From Excoecaria cochinchinensis (Eukaryota; Streptophyta; Magnoliopsida; Malpighiales; Euphorbiaceae), in contig CANTUQ010000031.1 of assembly GCA_947683425.1 (NCBI GenBank), positions 9,670,501 to 9,734,500 on the forward strand: a stretch of DNA of 64,000 bases. Reading direction: 5' to 3'. Of the stretch, positions 35,902 to 48,080 are shown in pieces. The notes under the pieces were generated by a model. The model was given only the letters and a program-made list of their open reading frames with translations, was not told the origin of the DNA and made no database searches. Within the stretch, counting starts at the first letter, position 1. Each line of letters opens with the position of its first letter. Made by a program: the position numbers and the translations under genes.

Positions 35902-37201
35902 CTGTGACGCGTGCCGGAACCAGTAAGGACCTCATTTAGGAGACCCGCTTTTAGGGTTCGAGGGATTGGTTCGCATCTTTTGATCTTGGGCATCATGAGA
36001 AATTTTGGACACCTCCTTCCAATAGAACATTGGAAGGATCATGACACCTTTAGGCACCTTTGAGGTATTTTTAAGTCGCCACCAATTTACAAGAAATTGG
36101 GAAAGGTCATGTAACCTCCATGGTCTAAACCAGATATGGTGTTCGTAACTTCACTCTTATTTATATCTTGGTTAATTATAAATGAGTTTTTAGATTTATA
36201 AAATTCTATCTCTCATCTCACACGATTAATGCATTTAATTTGAAAGCGCATTGCAAGCATTCGAAAGCAGTAAACAAAAGCTGTAAAGAAAGCGGTAAAT
36301 AAAGTGATAAAGGAAAGCGGTAAACATGCCAAGCACATCATTTACAAGATAGAAAATTGGGGCAGAATACAATCCCAAATGAAAAGAAAAGCTAAGGAAA
36401 ATTGCCCCAAAAATAATTAATTACAAGGGCCCACAATGTATATGAACATAAATTTAAAACAGACAAAATAAAGTCAAACATAGAAAATGACATACATAAA
36501 TCGGGATATTTATTTGGTTCAAGAACATTGGTTCCTTCACGCTCACTTAAAGAGGGATCGAAGAGTTATTTGGTTTGTTGGATTGAAAATCGGAATGAGT
36601 GATCCCATTTTTAGAAAATTTAACTCTTCATTTTAATTCATGATATTTTCCATTTCTTGGCTAAAATCAAGGACATTGGTCCCAATTTATTAGTGAAAAT
36701 CCCAATTTGGTTATAGAAATATCTTTGTGATTTTTTATCTTACACGCGTATAAATAAAACTATTTTATAAGCAAAAATAATTATGCAAACAAAAAGGTTG
36801 GTAGGGTCTCACCCAAATGGCACGATCTCCTACGCGTCGTAACCCTTGGACCTAGTCATGAAGACGCTCATGCAAACAAGGTCACATTTTAAACCCCATA
36901 TAAGAAAAACAACAATAAAAATGTTAATAATAATTCTACAATCAACCAAAATAAATACAGAGACAAGAGAAAATGTAAAACATAGCTAACACATGCGTAT
37001 GTAATAAAACGGATTAAATTAGACATGTCAATTTAATACGCAAACAATTTACACGCAAAGGGAATTAAAATTTAGTAATGCAAAAATTATATAATAATAA
37101 CAATGACAAAAATAGTAACAACAACAACAACAACAACAACAATAATAATAATAATAATGATGATGATGATGACGATGATGATGATGATGATGATGATGAT
37201 G

Positions 37202-37243
<42 letters not shown>

Positions 37244-37340
37244 GTAAAATAACAGTAATGATAAAATAATGAAATAATAATAATAATACAACAGTAATAA
37301 TGGATTAATAATACTAATAATAATAATAATAATGTCAAAC

Positions 37341-37377
<37 letters not shown>

Positions 37378-38336
37378 GAATCGCAATAATGATAATAATA
37401 ATAATAATGATAACAAAGATCACAGTGACAAGAATAATACGAATAATAATAACAATAATAGTAATATCAATAGTAGGAACAATATTAACAATAATAATGA
37501 CAAATGAAACGAAATAAAATAGTGAAAATGGATCCAAGAATGTTTACCCTCATAATTTTTAGAGTAGAGAAAACGATGTCTCAATCCGTTCTCCTTGGCT
37601 AGTTTGCGGTGATAAACACCAAAACATTTAAGAAAATCTGAATTTTTTTTTACACAGAAAATAAATTAAAAAATGGTGATTTTAATGGAGTGACTGAGTT
37701 GAGGAAATTAATTTTCCTTACTCCGGTCAATCCAAGAATCAAAAGCTTTTCAAAACAAGAAGAAAAATTAAATCTTGAATTTTTTGGGATTTTTTGCTCT
37801 CGTCTCCCTGTGTTCTCTGTTCTTCAAGACCCGCTCCTCCAAGAAAGAGAGAGATCCCCCCAAAATGAAGACAGAGTCTTCGCTTCTAATTTTCTTCATC
37901 TCCGGGAATGGAAAAACAAAAGTCACTTTTTTAATTTTTTTTTCCCAAAATAACATCAAAACATGAAAAAGACATGATTTTTGCAGTCCCAGGACTGTGT
38001 TTCCTAGGTGAGAAAGCGACAGGGGCGAGTGGGGTGCGGCCTCGTGTGAGGCCGTAACTCACAATGGCCACCAAATTAAAACATTTGGTGGCCACCAAAT
38101 TAAAACTCCCTTTTTTTTAATGAAAATATTTTGAAATATAAAAATAACACTTCCTACCCTTTTTTATTTCTAATTTTTTTATAATGTTTATTATATATAT
38201 TTATTTATCTATTTTTTATTTAAAAAATGAGGGTCTCGATAAGGGAAACATTATCTTCGACATTTTTGCTTGTGAATAGGCGACGCTTTCATCATCGGGT
38301 AATTCTGAACTTGGACCGCCTCAGAACGGTGTCTAC
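35902..38336 (-). repeat. LTR shared by T3 (5' LTR) and T4 (3' LTR), 2435 bp
   Basis: On the left a priming site adjoins it; on the right a polypurine tract adjoins it. A normal LTR has only one of these on its inner side. Termini are TGTGACGCGTGCCGG (left) and ACGGTGTCTACA (right). It includes a microsatellite cluster and a short GC-rich patch near 38020-38060 that corresponds in position to the T1 CpG block. Confidence 0.9.
37079..37510. repeat. AAC/AAT/GAT microsatellite cluster
   Basis: Runs of AAC, AAT, GAT and again AAT follow one another from about 37110 to 37240, then shorter runs. It sits in the LTR at a place comparable to the T1 cluster. Confidence 0.93.
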
Positions 38337-38352
38337 AGTTGCCCCCAATTTT
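38337..38352 (-). other. T4 polypurine tract
   Basis: Minus strand AATTGGGGGCAAC next to TGTAGACACC, identical in layout to T1 at 1022. Confidence 0.8.
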
Positions 38353-38565
38353 GGGGAACTTAGAACTTAGGTGCCTAAGTGAGCTAAAATTCAGAAAAGA
38401 GGAAAGAAGCGCGTACCTGAGGCGGCCGTCTTTCCATACTGGATGATGTTGTTTGGGTGGTTGTCGCTATGTTGTCGGCATGTTATCCTTTGTTGAAGTG
38501 GTAGTGCCGTGATCGTGCTAGCCCTCTGTGGAGTGGTAGTGTCGTCATCGTGTTAACCCTTCTGA

Positions 38566-39389
38566 GATGTTGCCCTCTGAGAGGTCTTTTGGTTGACTGC
38601 CCCTTGAGAGGTCTTTGGCTGGATGCCCCCCTGAGAGATCTTTGGCTGGCTGCCCCCTGAGAGGTCTTCGGTTGATCGCCCCCTGAGAGGTCTTTGGCTG
38701 GTTGCCCCCTGAGAGGTCTTCAGTTGATCGCCCCCTGAGAGGTTTTGGCTGGATACCCCTTGAAAGGTCTTTGGCTGGCTGGCCCCTGAGAGGTCTTTAG
38801 TTGGCTGGCCCCTGAGAGGTCTTCGGTTGATCGCCCCCTGAGATGTCTTTGGCTGGTTGCCCCCTAAGAGGTCTTCGGTTGATCGCCCCCTAAAAGGTCT
38901 TTGGCTGGCTGGCCCCTCAGAGGTCTTTGGCTAATCGCCACCTGAGAGGTCTTTGGCTGGCTGCCCCCTAAGAGGTCTTTGGTTGGTTGCCCCTTGAAAG
39001 GTCTTCAGCTGGCTGCCCCTTGAGAGGTCTTCGGTTGAATGCCTCCTGAGAGGTCTTTGGCTGGTTGCCCCCTGAGAGGACTTCGGCTGATCGCGCCCTG
39101 AGAGGTCTTCGGCTGGGTCCCCCTGAGAGGTCTTTGGCTGATCGCCCCTTGATAGGTCTTTGGCTGGCTGTCGCCTGAGAGGTGTTTGGCTGGTTGCCCC
39201 CTGAGAGGTCTTCGGTTGACTGCCCCTTGAGAGGTCTTCGGCTGGCTGCCCCGTCAGAGGTCTTAGGTTGATCGCCCCCTGAGAGGTCTTTGGCTGGTTG
39301 CCTCCTGAGAGGTATTCGGTTGATCATCCCCTGAGAGGTCTTTGGCGGGTTGGTTGCCCCTTGGGAGGTCTTTGGCTGGTTGCTTTGAT
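38566..39389. repeat. 26-bp minisatellite in the T4 3' UTR
   Basis: About 30 units of the form CTGAGAGGTCTTTGGCTGG plus TTGCCCC, with variants such as TCGGTTGATCG. Because 26 is not a multiple of 3, a minus-strand frame at 38968-39327 reads successive units in rotating frames, so peptides DLSGG, KTSQE and RPLKG recur every 26 residues. It occupies the same place as the unrelated T1 array. Confidence 0.92.
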
Positions 39390-41094
39390 TGGTGTTTTGA
39401 CTGATGTCGTCACGCGCCTTTTGTCGTTGTCCGCATCGAATCTCTCTTACTGCAAAACCTTAAAAATCCAAATATGCAAGAATAATTGGTGAGCATGCAC
39501 ATGAAATGTATGTGTCAGGCCGCAATGCAGGACAAGAATTCATCTAAGTGGATTTGGAGGTGGCAGTCGGTTTGGTCACAATTTATAGTAGGATTGGTGC
39601 CCTCTGGAATTGCTTTTGCATTTCATGCCTTTGTGGATTATGAGGTTCTCTTCTGAAACTTGTACTCATTCTTTTAAGGTAGTGCATCCCTTGTGGATTT
39701 TCACACCAGCTTTTTTTAGCGGGAAATGCGTCCTTTCGGATTTTCACATAATCCTGTTCCTTATTATTTTTCCTGGAATGGACCCAACCCAATCCAACGG
39801 CTTTTATTTATTTCATTTTTTGTAAGACAGACTGTCTGTTTCCAGGTTTTCACCTTGCCCTTTGGCCTAACTTTTGCTTAGAGCGCCAATTACTGTTTTC
39901 ATCGCTAACGGCTTTATTTTATTTTTATTTTTTTTTGTAATTAAGAGAGGCTAAAGCTGTTGCCAAAGATCTTTCAGTATGATCGGCATGTACTCATATC
40001 TCAGACCATGGTCGTATGAGTTTGATTCCTATCATGAAGGTGCTATAGAATTAGCCTCACAGTTGATAGCAGGATGAGTAGATTGAAGTGCTTGAGTGGC
40101 GAGAGTATCGGAGGGTAGATAGTAACAATGTGCCACTTTTATATCGAGACTAGACAACTTTGAGTACACGAAGTGAATTGCTCTGATCATGTCAACATAT
40201 TATTGCATGAATGCATATATTTCAATTTGATTTCAAGACACATGATTATTATTTGGCATCAACTCGGGAAATACAAGACCTCACCTAGTTTCGGGATAAA
40301 TTCTGAAAGCATCAAACTCCTGTTATCAATCAGTCCTCTCGGGTTTTCATGATTGAAGATTTTCTCTAGGCCTTTTTTTTTTAGCCTTTGCCATGGAACC
40401 TCCTTTAGTGTATCAGTGTTGATTAAATCTACTATCATCTTCGTTAGTTAGGAGGGCTACTTCTTCTGGCGGTGTTTCTTCTTTTTCCTTTTTTTTTCTT
40501 CTTACGTCGAAAGTTCCATTTTGGCTCTTGTGCACATCGGCTGAGGTGAGTTTCTTTGCTTGAATGTTGACCGTGAAAATCTGTATCTTCCTCTTGCTGG
40601 TTTTGTTGGCTCAATTTCTAAAGTACCCTTTAACGGTTGAGATTGGGTTACAGGTTAGGCTCAGATGGTTTAGGGTAAAACTGTGGTTTTTTTTTTCTTT
40701 TCTTGTTTTTTTTTTGTTTTTTGTTCTTTTTTTGTTTTTTGTTAAAGGTAATGAGCTATCCTCCTAAGTTTAGCTATAAAATCCCATGCTTTGCTTATCT
40801 TGGTCTCATATGATTATAGGTCAATCTTGATTGTTTTTGGGATACACATCTCAAATGGTTGGGAAGAAAGGAGTCATAAGGCTTGGTTCCATTGAGTCAT
40901 ATATTTCTTGTGAAGGCCCGGAGCTTCATCTATTTGGCTCCTGATGTAGCCCTTTAATGATCGGAGTTTGATTTTGTTGGGTTGCAATGTCTGCGTCCTA
41001 GATGTTGAGGATGCAAATAAATGGCTTTTGAAATTTTGTTCGTCATCATGTTGGCATGCTGAAGCGGCGCTCCCCACAGTGCCCTCGTCAAATT
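39390..41094 (-). other. T4 3' UTR, non-coding
   Basis: No coding domain is seen. Sections near 39680-39920 and 40290-40410 match the T1 3' UTR. The rest, including a T-rich stretch near 40685-40745, shows nothing recognisable. Confidence 0.7.
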
Positions 41095-41385
41095 TTAGCA
41101 TGCTTTTCCAGGTCTAGGCAAAGGCTCTTTTTTTTTTTTTACATTATCTCCCAGAATTTTACTCTCTTCTGGAGTTATATCAGATGCTATCAAGATTTTG
41201 TTTTGATTTCCCAAAGTTCCAAGATTAAATGCAGTCGTATTAATTGGGTTAATGCCAAAAAATGGATACATCATGATCATAAGAAATGAAATCATTAGAA
41301 ACACCATATAAATAAGCAAAATTGTTCATCATATTAAAATTGCAAACATTGTCATAAGAAGTTCTTGGAATAAAAAGAACAAAGC
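41095..41385 (-). pseudogene. T4 pre-RT linker remnant
   Basis: The frame contains TTAFNLGTLGNQNKILIASD and ITPEE, matching the T1 segment just before RT (FNLETLENPKEILIASD). RT should follow, but the frame runs into 3' UTR sequence near 41100. On its other side it joins gag C-terminal sequence at about 41386, so the protease and most of the linker are missing too. Two separate deletions have left this island. Confidence 0.83.
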
Positions 41386-42506
41386 ATCTAAAAAAAACAG
41401 ATATTGTCTTCTTCTGCACTCTCACCAGTGGATTGATAATCTACCGATGCCACGGGAGTCCTTTCTTCGATCATCTCCTTATGGATGACAACTATGTACT
41501 CATCTTCCCAGAGCCGATCAAATACATGGCGGGGGAACTGCATTATAACTTGCCTTCTTCTTCTTATCTTTTTTCTCAGGGTCGCTAATCTCTTTGGAGT
41601 CAATAAGATCTTGGATCTTGTTCCTCAAAATTCGGCAATAATCTGTTAAATGCCCAGTGTGTTGATGGTAGGCGCAATATTGATCACTTTTATGCCCCCG
41701 CTGTCCCTGATTCATAGCTGGCCTAGGCAGCAATGGTTGCAGCTTGCCCTCCTTCATTAATCTTTTTAATACCCAGGACTGAGGCCAGCCTAATTAGAAA
41801 AGTGCCTCTAACCTTATCCCACTTCGGTAGCAGAAACCTCGGCCATTTTACCATTTCTACCATTGCTCCTTCCAGCTCTGCCTGATTTGTACCCTGACTG
41901 GCTCCCAAAGTTTTTCCTAGAAAAGTTATTTTGGCTTGCTTTCTTTCCTAGGTAAGCCCCCTCAGCCTCTATAGCAATGTCCTTAAGTGACTCCTAATCT
42001 CTGATTCCCTTAAAGCTGAGCAAGTCCCTCAAATAAGGGCAAAAGTTCCTGATAAATAGCCTGATTTGGTCAGCAGTGTCTGGCTTTCGCTTCATCTCCA
42101 TGACCCTATTTCTCCATCTGGTCACTCCTTTGCTGTAAAAGCTCGACATCCTTTAGGGTGACTTCCATCCTAGTACTGCGATCGTACTGCTTCATGAATT
42201 AATCAGTCAAAAGGTCCCCGTTCGCCTTAGATCTCCTATCCAATCCGTGATACTAGTCTACTACCGGACCCACCAAACTAAGGAAAAAATATTCCACCTT
42301 CTGCTTCTTGGCCAACCCTATGCCCTTCATCACCAGGGTATATTGCTTAATGTGTGTAGATGGATCCGAAGTACCATTGAACTTTGGCAGCTCAGGCATC
42401 TTAAACCTTTGGGGCAGTAGCTCTTCATCCCCCAAATCTCTATCCTCGGGATTCATTACCTTAAAAGCTGATAACAAGCTGGTGATCGCCTTAATTTGGT
42501 GCCTCA
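41386..42506 (-). pseudogene. T4 gag, main fragment
   Basis: Minus-strand gag pieces in several frames. They include a zinc-knuckle-like CAYHQHTGHLTDYCRILRNK (41640-41690), a Gly/Ser/Arg-rich stretch near 41860, an ELL-type helix region near 42130 and the core FKMPELPKFNGTSDPSTHIK with FFLSLVGPVVD (42253-42507). Compared with T3 it has several small deletions. It stops at the copia-type insertion and resumes at 44134. Confidence 0.86.
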
Positions 42507-42511
42507 TTCCT

Positions 42512-44128
42512 TGTTAGTGGTTATGCCCTAGGCCAAGCATTTGGACCTTGATGTAATCATTACTTTTTCATTTATATAATGGTTTTCTTCGTATTTATAT
42601 TATTGGCATGTTGCATTATTGTAATGTTTATGAATAACAACGTTATTCATGTTGTCCCTAGTCATTTATCAATAAAGGGCATAAAGATAAATTAAGACTA
42701 GTATAGATTTGCATTGATAATCATGGGATGATTATATATGTTGATATAAATCAAATCTATATGTACTTGCTAGAGAACAAAGTACTGGATAGACCCACTA
42801 TAAGATCACTTCATGGGTTAATGTCATAAGTGTTCTTATAATAGATATATTATTGAATCCTTTGACCTGAGGTTATCATAGTTTCCTACATAAGGATCAT
42901 TATGTTTTGACATAATCAAACGTTATCTTTAATCGGATAATTATAAAGTTTGTGATCGGACATAATGAGAATTATGCGGAGGAAAGTGAATAATCAAGAT
43001 GAAATTTGTCCCTCTCTTATGAGAGAGATATCTATTGGGCCCCTCGATAAGTAGGACTGTAAAATGCATGGCCGTGCTCAAATGAATTGATAGTGTGATC
43101 AATGTCATTTGAATTTATCAGTCTACTTGGTGATCGAGAAATTATATGTTTAAACAATTTAAGTTTGACATGGACCATGACTTATGTTCAAACAAGATAT
43201 CGTGTGACAGAAGGATAATAACATGTTCTATTGCAAGGTTAAAATCGGACTAACGATATTTATATTATTTGGGTAGTCATAATGTCTTGCTAGAGACCAA
43301 TTATGACTTGTGGGCTTTTATGGGATTAGGCCCACTGCCAACATAATATAAACCTATTGGGTCACACACCAAGAGCAAAATGAACAAAATGGATTTTATT
43401 GGGTTATTTCGGAATAAAATATAAATATAGGTATTTATATTTAATTTCGAAATTACATATTTATATATATATATATTTATGCATATAAATATCTCTTATT
43501 TTGAATATGAGATAATAATATGTATTAATATATTATTTCTTATTATTTAGAATAATAAATAAATAAATAAATATATATATATAAATATATGTATATATAT
43601 ATATATTATATCTTAATTTTGAATTAAGAGATAATATCATCATTTATCTTTTCCTAAGAGGAAAAAGATTTGAAATATATATACAGTTATATATGGGATA
43701 TATGTTAATAAAAGAGTTTAACCCTAATAGAAACACTAATCACGTTATTCTAAATAACTAGGATTAGAGTGGCTGTAATCATTATCTTTGAGAAAGAAAG
43801 AAAGAAAAACAGTGCTATCGTTCTTCTTTGAGAAAGAAAGAAAAGAAAACAGAACAGAGCCACCATTATTCTTTGAGAAAGAAAGAAAAGAAATCCATTC
43901 GCATTCAAGGGAGCTAGCACCCCTGCGACTCCTGCTCATTTGTTCGTGCGTGTGGATACCGATAGAGGACGTTCGCGTAAAGGCAGCGTCTTCAGTCCGG
44001 ATTAAATAGTTAAAGGTTAGTAATTCAATCTCTTCCTTTTTGAATCAATCGAATCTACTTGGATCCTGTTTCGGGTTTCGAATTTTTCCGCTGCGTTTAA
44101 TGTGATTTAATTCCGTTGAAACCCAACA
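42512..44128 (+). mobile_element. Solo LTR, probably Ty1/copia type (1617 bp)
   Basis: Starts TGTTAGTGGTTATGCCC and ends GAAACCCAACA, with perfect duplications TTCCT at 42507-42511 and 44129-44133 inside T4 gag. TGTTAG...AACA termini and a right end rich in CCGCTGCG fit copia-superfamily LTRs in plus orientation; the superfamily is inferred from termini only. It contains AT-rich stretches near 43440-43620 and three copies of CTTTGAGAAAGAAAG near 43788-43885. No internal region is left. Confidence 0.83.
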
Positions 44129-44133
44129 TTCCT

Positions 44134-44205
44134 CTTATAGCCTCATCATCTACCTTGGGTACTCCACCCCTCACAGCTTGATGGTCTACTATCTCCTCAA
44201 CCTCA
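44134..44205 (-). pseudogene. T4 gag, short piece between two insertions
   Basis: About 72 bp of gag N-terminal region, matching T3 near 34620-34680 (the helix-rich part read as EEIVDHQAVRGG here). It is bounded by the copia-type and Tk-D duplications. Confidence 0.8.
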
Positions 44206-44610
44206 TCCTCTGTAACACCCCCTACCCATACGTAGGAGAACCCATCTGCTAGGGAGTGAGAACCCGTACGAGCAGAGGTGTCACACCAAACAGAACGGAG
44301 CAAACATAAATTCACATAATATAAACATATTATAAACTGTGGAAATTAAAACTTTAAAACCAAACCGAACATTCATTCATGAAATAACAATTTCAATTAT
44401 AAAACTATTCTAATACCATCATAATTACATCATTCAGAGATACATAGCGAAGCTTAACAAAACTATATACAAGAGACATCACTATTACAAAATAAAGATG
44501 ATACAAAAATACACTAAGTCCTATCAACAATCCCACTGTTTTGGCTTGACTAGTAGCGACTCTCCCAAAAGCTATACACCTTCCGCACCTGCATGGGTGA
44601 AAACACCATG

Positions 44611-44628
44611 CTAACCGATAACACTTAG
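44611..44628 (-). other. Conserved LTR hairpin, decayed, in Tk-D 3' LTR
   Basis: CTAACCGATAACACTTAG, two changes from the perfect form kept in the partner LTR at 61722; 400 bp from the LTR 3' end. Confidence 0.7.
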
Positions 44629-45317
44629 TGGGGAAATAAACAATAGCAATAAGGATTGCCATCCATAATGGTTGTCAAGGAAAATCACATACGAAATGGC
44701 ATACTGAATATCATAAGATATAATCATAATCAAATCTCATTCATAACCATTCAAAGGTTCAATAAACATATTCATATGCCAACATATTCATATGCTCATA
44801 CTAGAGTCATTCAGATTCAAATACTTATAATCATACTCATTCGGATTCACATACTTATAATTATATCAGAACAAATCATAACACCTGCTGACTCACAGTA
44901 GTGGATAACGAGTAAATGCATAGCGGTACCTTACGGGTATGAATCGACACGTAGCAGTACCTTACGGGTATGAATTGGGAAAACAATATCATTTTTTCTC
45001 TTTTTCAAAACACTTTACAAATGGATCTTAAACACGATCCGTACACGTAGAAGTTTATGAGGAACTAAAAGGGGACCTGATTAGTGTCCAGAACAGTACA
45101 AAGGCTGCAGCTAAAGGACTCTTTTAGGCATGCCTAACTATCCACTAGACTGACTCTTTCAGGTTATGCATAATACAAATCATGCTCAAGGCATATCATA
45201 TAATTCATTATGAAGAAATCAAGGTAGTACACATACACAAGCATAATTATTCCCATACAGTAGTAAAAACTCATGAAGAAATGATACAAAATCAGAAAAA
45301 CAGGGCGAAAAGAGGTC

Positions 45318-45670
45318 ACTGTCGCGATCGCGGCTGGTGTCGCACTCGCGACAGTGGCTGGATGGCCTACACGAGGGGAAGGGGCAAAGGGGTCACTGTC
45401 ACGATCGTGACCAGTGTTGCGCTCGCGACAGTGGCCGATAGGCCTGTGTGAGGGGAAAGGGGGGAAGGGCTTGTGAGTCGTGAGACAACCTTCACGACTA
45501 GTGAACTATGTTCACTACTCGTGAACATGGTTCACGACTAGTGAACCTTGTATATGACTCGTGAACGTAGTTCATGTCTCGTGAACTATCAGTCTTCCCC
45601 ACCAATACGTGATCCACTACACCACTCGCGCACACCGAAGCTTTACGAGTCGTGATGCCCAATCACGCGT
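45318..45670. repeat. Inverted-repeat array in Tk-D 3' LTR
   Basis: Two kinds of module: CACTGTCGCGATCGCGGC with a facing CGCGACAGTGGC (45318-45430), then a run of CACGACTAGTGAAC / TTCACGAC words (45470-45600). GC and CpG content are high. The copy number of the second kind is lower than in the partner array at 62424. Confidence 0.85.
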
Positions 45671-46856
45671 CGAACGCCTCACAAACAACGGAGCAAATCT
45701 CACGAAAACTAGAATTCACCCTTCTATCGTGCTCACGAGGATGTCATGCTCACCACAGCATCTCGATTTCCAATTTTCCAGCAAAATGCAGAAAACCCGA
45801 ATTTCCAACAACAAAACCATTTTGACCCAAAATCAAACCAAACCTCACCTTACCTTCAAATCAACCTTCCACCATTACATATAATATAAACACAACTTAA
45901 TTCAACAATTTACACAATCAAAATCATGCATTAACAAAATTAAACTCCTCAAGAACACAAACCCAAAAATTTACAGCAAATATTCGTCAAACTTCAATAA
46001 TTGCTCAATACTTCAACATTCATGCATCATAATTCAAATAAATTGAATACCCATAATATTAACACCATAATATGCCTCATCAAACATAAATTTTCTAGAA
46101 ATCATATGCAAAAGCATAAATCACAATATACACCAAAACAATCAATTTCCAAACAAAACCCCAACAAAATCCCAAACCTGTAACTCCTATGCTCCAAATC
46201 AATGAGCACCACTCCCACTAGCCTTCTCCTTTCCCTTGGGATCGCGAGGAGGCTCAACTAACCAAGAATACCCAACAAAATCACACAAACACAAAACCTA
46301 AATTAAAACCAAATCTAACAAAAATCAAAAATAATGGAAGAAGAAGATAAAGAAGATGAAGAAGAAACCAACAATACATACCAATCTAAGCTCAAGGGGA
46401 TGATCAATTTCCACCGCCACACTTGAATCCAAGCTAGGGCACTAAGTGAAGAGGAAAGAGGAAGAAGGCGATGAAGAGAGGAAGAGGGAATAGGAAAGAG
46501 ACAGCAATTTGCTGTTCTCATTTCTCTCTCCTTCTCTTTATTACCCATTTCTTATTCCTAGCCATGTGTCACTTTTTGGTTGGTGGAATTTGACCACTCA
46601 CACCCAACAAACACACATACTACCACACACAAGACCAACCCACATAACTCACACCCTACAACCATATGCTCATACACACACTAACACAACCCAATGCACA
46701 TACACCCTACTAATATATATGCACCCACACAATAATACAGCCCATAAAACATGTATTTTATCCAAAATGCCCTTAACACATCCCAAACTCTCACACATGC
46801 ACACATACACATGGCAAACATGACTCAAATTGATAGGGGGGAATCGGGGTGTTACA

Positions 46857-46874
46857 ACTCTCCCCTACTAACAA
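46857..46874 (-). other. Tk-D polypurine tract
   Basis: Minus strand GTAGGGGAGAGT directly precedes TGTAACACC. Upstream is GAGGACAAAATTCT, a phrase also found before the Tk-F 3' LTR (GAGGACAAAATTTT). Confidence 0.82.
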
Positions 46875-47821
46875 GAATTTTGTCCTCAAAATTCTCACCT
46901 GAACTAAACTGTCACACCCCGAAATGTACCCTAGAAGGATTGGGCGTATTGAGTATGAGCAGTGACCAAGGTTGTGCACGTTGAAGTGTTTGTTATGCCA
47001 ATTGGACAATTTAAGAGTTAATATAAAGGTTCTGATAAGTATATCTAATGGTAAAATTGTGGGGTATAAAATTAGGATTTGATTGGGGACTAATTGAAAG
47101 ATAATTAAAGTTGGAAAAAGGAAATAATTTTATTTAGTGACCAAGTGGTAATTGTCAAGCACTAAGAAGAGTTTTGCCAAGGATTAAAGTGAAATAAGAT
47201 AAGATATTTTAATTGGGACCAATAGGGGCTTGACATGTGGCAAGGAGTTGGGTGGGAATTAAAGGGAAAGAAAGAAAATGGGAAAAGGGAGAGGGAAAAA
47301 TGCTGCTTCCCATTTTCTCTTCCTCTCTCTCGGCTTCCCCTCCTCTTTCTTCTTCATTTTCTTACTTTGCCTAGTTGATTCTTTTGGCTAGAGTTGTTGC
47401 AAGGTTATGGGTGTTTTGGTTGAGGTTTAAGCTAGGTTTGAAGAGGTGAGTTTAAATTTGATTCCTTCATCTATTTTTTTGAGTGGTTTTGGAACCCTAA
47501 ATTTATATTTTGTGTATATGTATGTTTGATGAGAATTTTGGGAGGAGAATGATCTTTAGATGGGTTTTGGAAAAAGAAAGATCAGCCAAGAAGCTTTTAG
47601 GAGCAAAGGAATTGAGGTTTGGTAGTTTGTGTTAATTTGTGTTTTGTTTTAAATTGTGAGTTTTTTATTAAATTGATGCTTGAGTTGATGAATGTGTAAA
47701 GTTGGTTTGATTAGATGAGTTTTAAAGCATATGAAATTTGTATTGATTATGTGTATGGAAATTTGGGGATTAATTTGCGGAGAGAAACCTTTGTTTTTCT
47801 GGAAAATTTGGGTTTTCGTCA

Positions 47822-48080
47822 GTTCACACGGTGGTAAGGATAGTTCATACCGCCGTGTGATCACATTCTGGTTTGCCTGTTCATCGGGCCACACAGCGGT
47901 AAGCAAACTCCATACCGACGTGTAATATCTACATGGCAGTAAGGAATTTCCATACCGCCGTGTAAAAGCTTACTGATGTGCATGGTTGAACTCTGCTTTG
48001 CTGTGCGACGACGAAGCCTTCCATACCACCGTGTGGAACTTCTTACACGGCGGTAAGGGTTTACCATATCGCCGTGTAAC
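47822..48080. repeat. ACACGGCGGTA-type inverted-repeat array in Tk-E
   Basis: About four modules with left arm ACACGGCGGTA and right arm TACCGCCGTGT, separated by 8-15 nt spacers that often contain TTCC. Several arms have single changes. Nothing like it is present in Tk-G, its closest relative here. Confidence 0.85.

Larger units (their letters stand above)
26875..38336 (-). mobile_element. T3: deleted Tat element, minus
   Basis: From left: part of a 3' LTR (with T-K nested), a fused gag fragment (with Tk-G nested), the leader, a tRNA-Arg-type priming site and a complete 5' LTR (35902-38336). The whole pol region, 3' UTR and the promoter half of the 3' LTR are missing through a junction at about 30196. 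The 5' LTR is also the 3' LTR of T4, because a polypurine tract adjoins its right side. T3 and T4 therefore look like one tandem unit. Confidence 0.85.
44211..46856 (-). repeat. Tk-D 3' LTR, complete (2646 bp)
   Basis: TGTAACACCCCCTACCC to ATCGGGGTGTTACA. It matches the right LTR closely over its whole shared length, with most differences in the palindrome array. Confidence 0.93.

Noticed and set aside
37049..37537. Open frames with long runs of Asn, Asp, Tyr, Ile, His over the microsatellite cluster
   Set aside because: Trinucleotide repeats are open in most frames; no protein domain, and the region lies inside an LTR.
38968..39327. A repetitive 119-codon frame that could be a novel repeat protein
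   Set aside because: It is a 26-bp minisatellite in a 3' UTR, read through rotating frames; its openness follows from the unit having no stop in any frame.
43440..43700. TA-rich stretch as a possible replication origin or matrix attachment site
   Set aside because: It lies inside a copia-type LTR, where AT-rich runs are ordinary; nothing more specific is visible.
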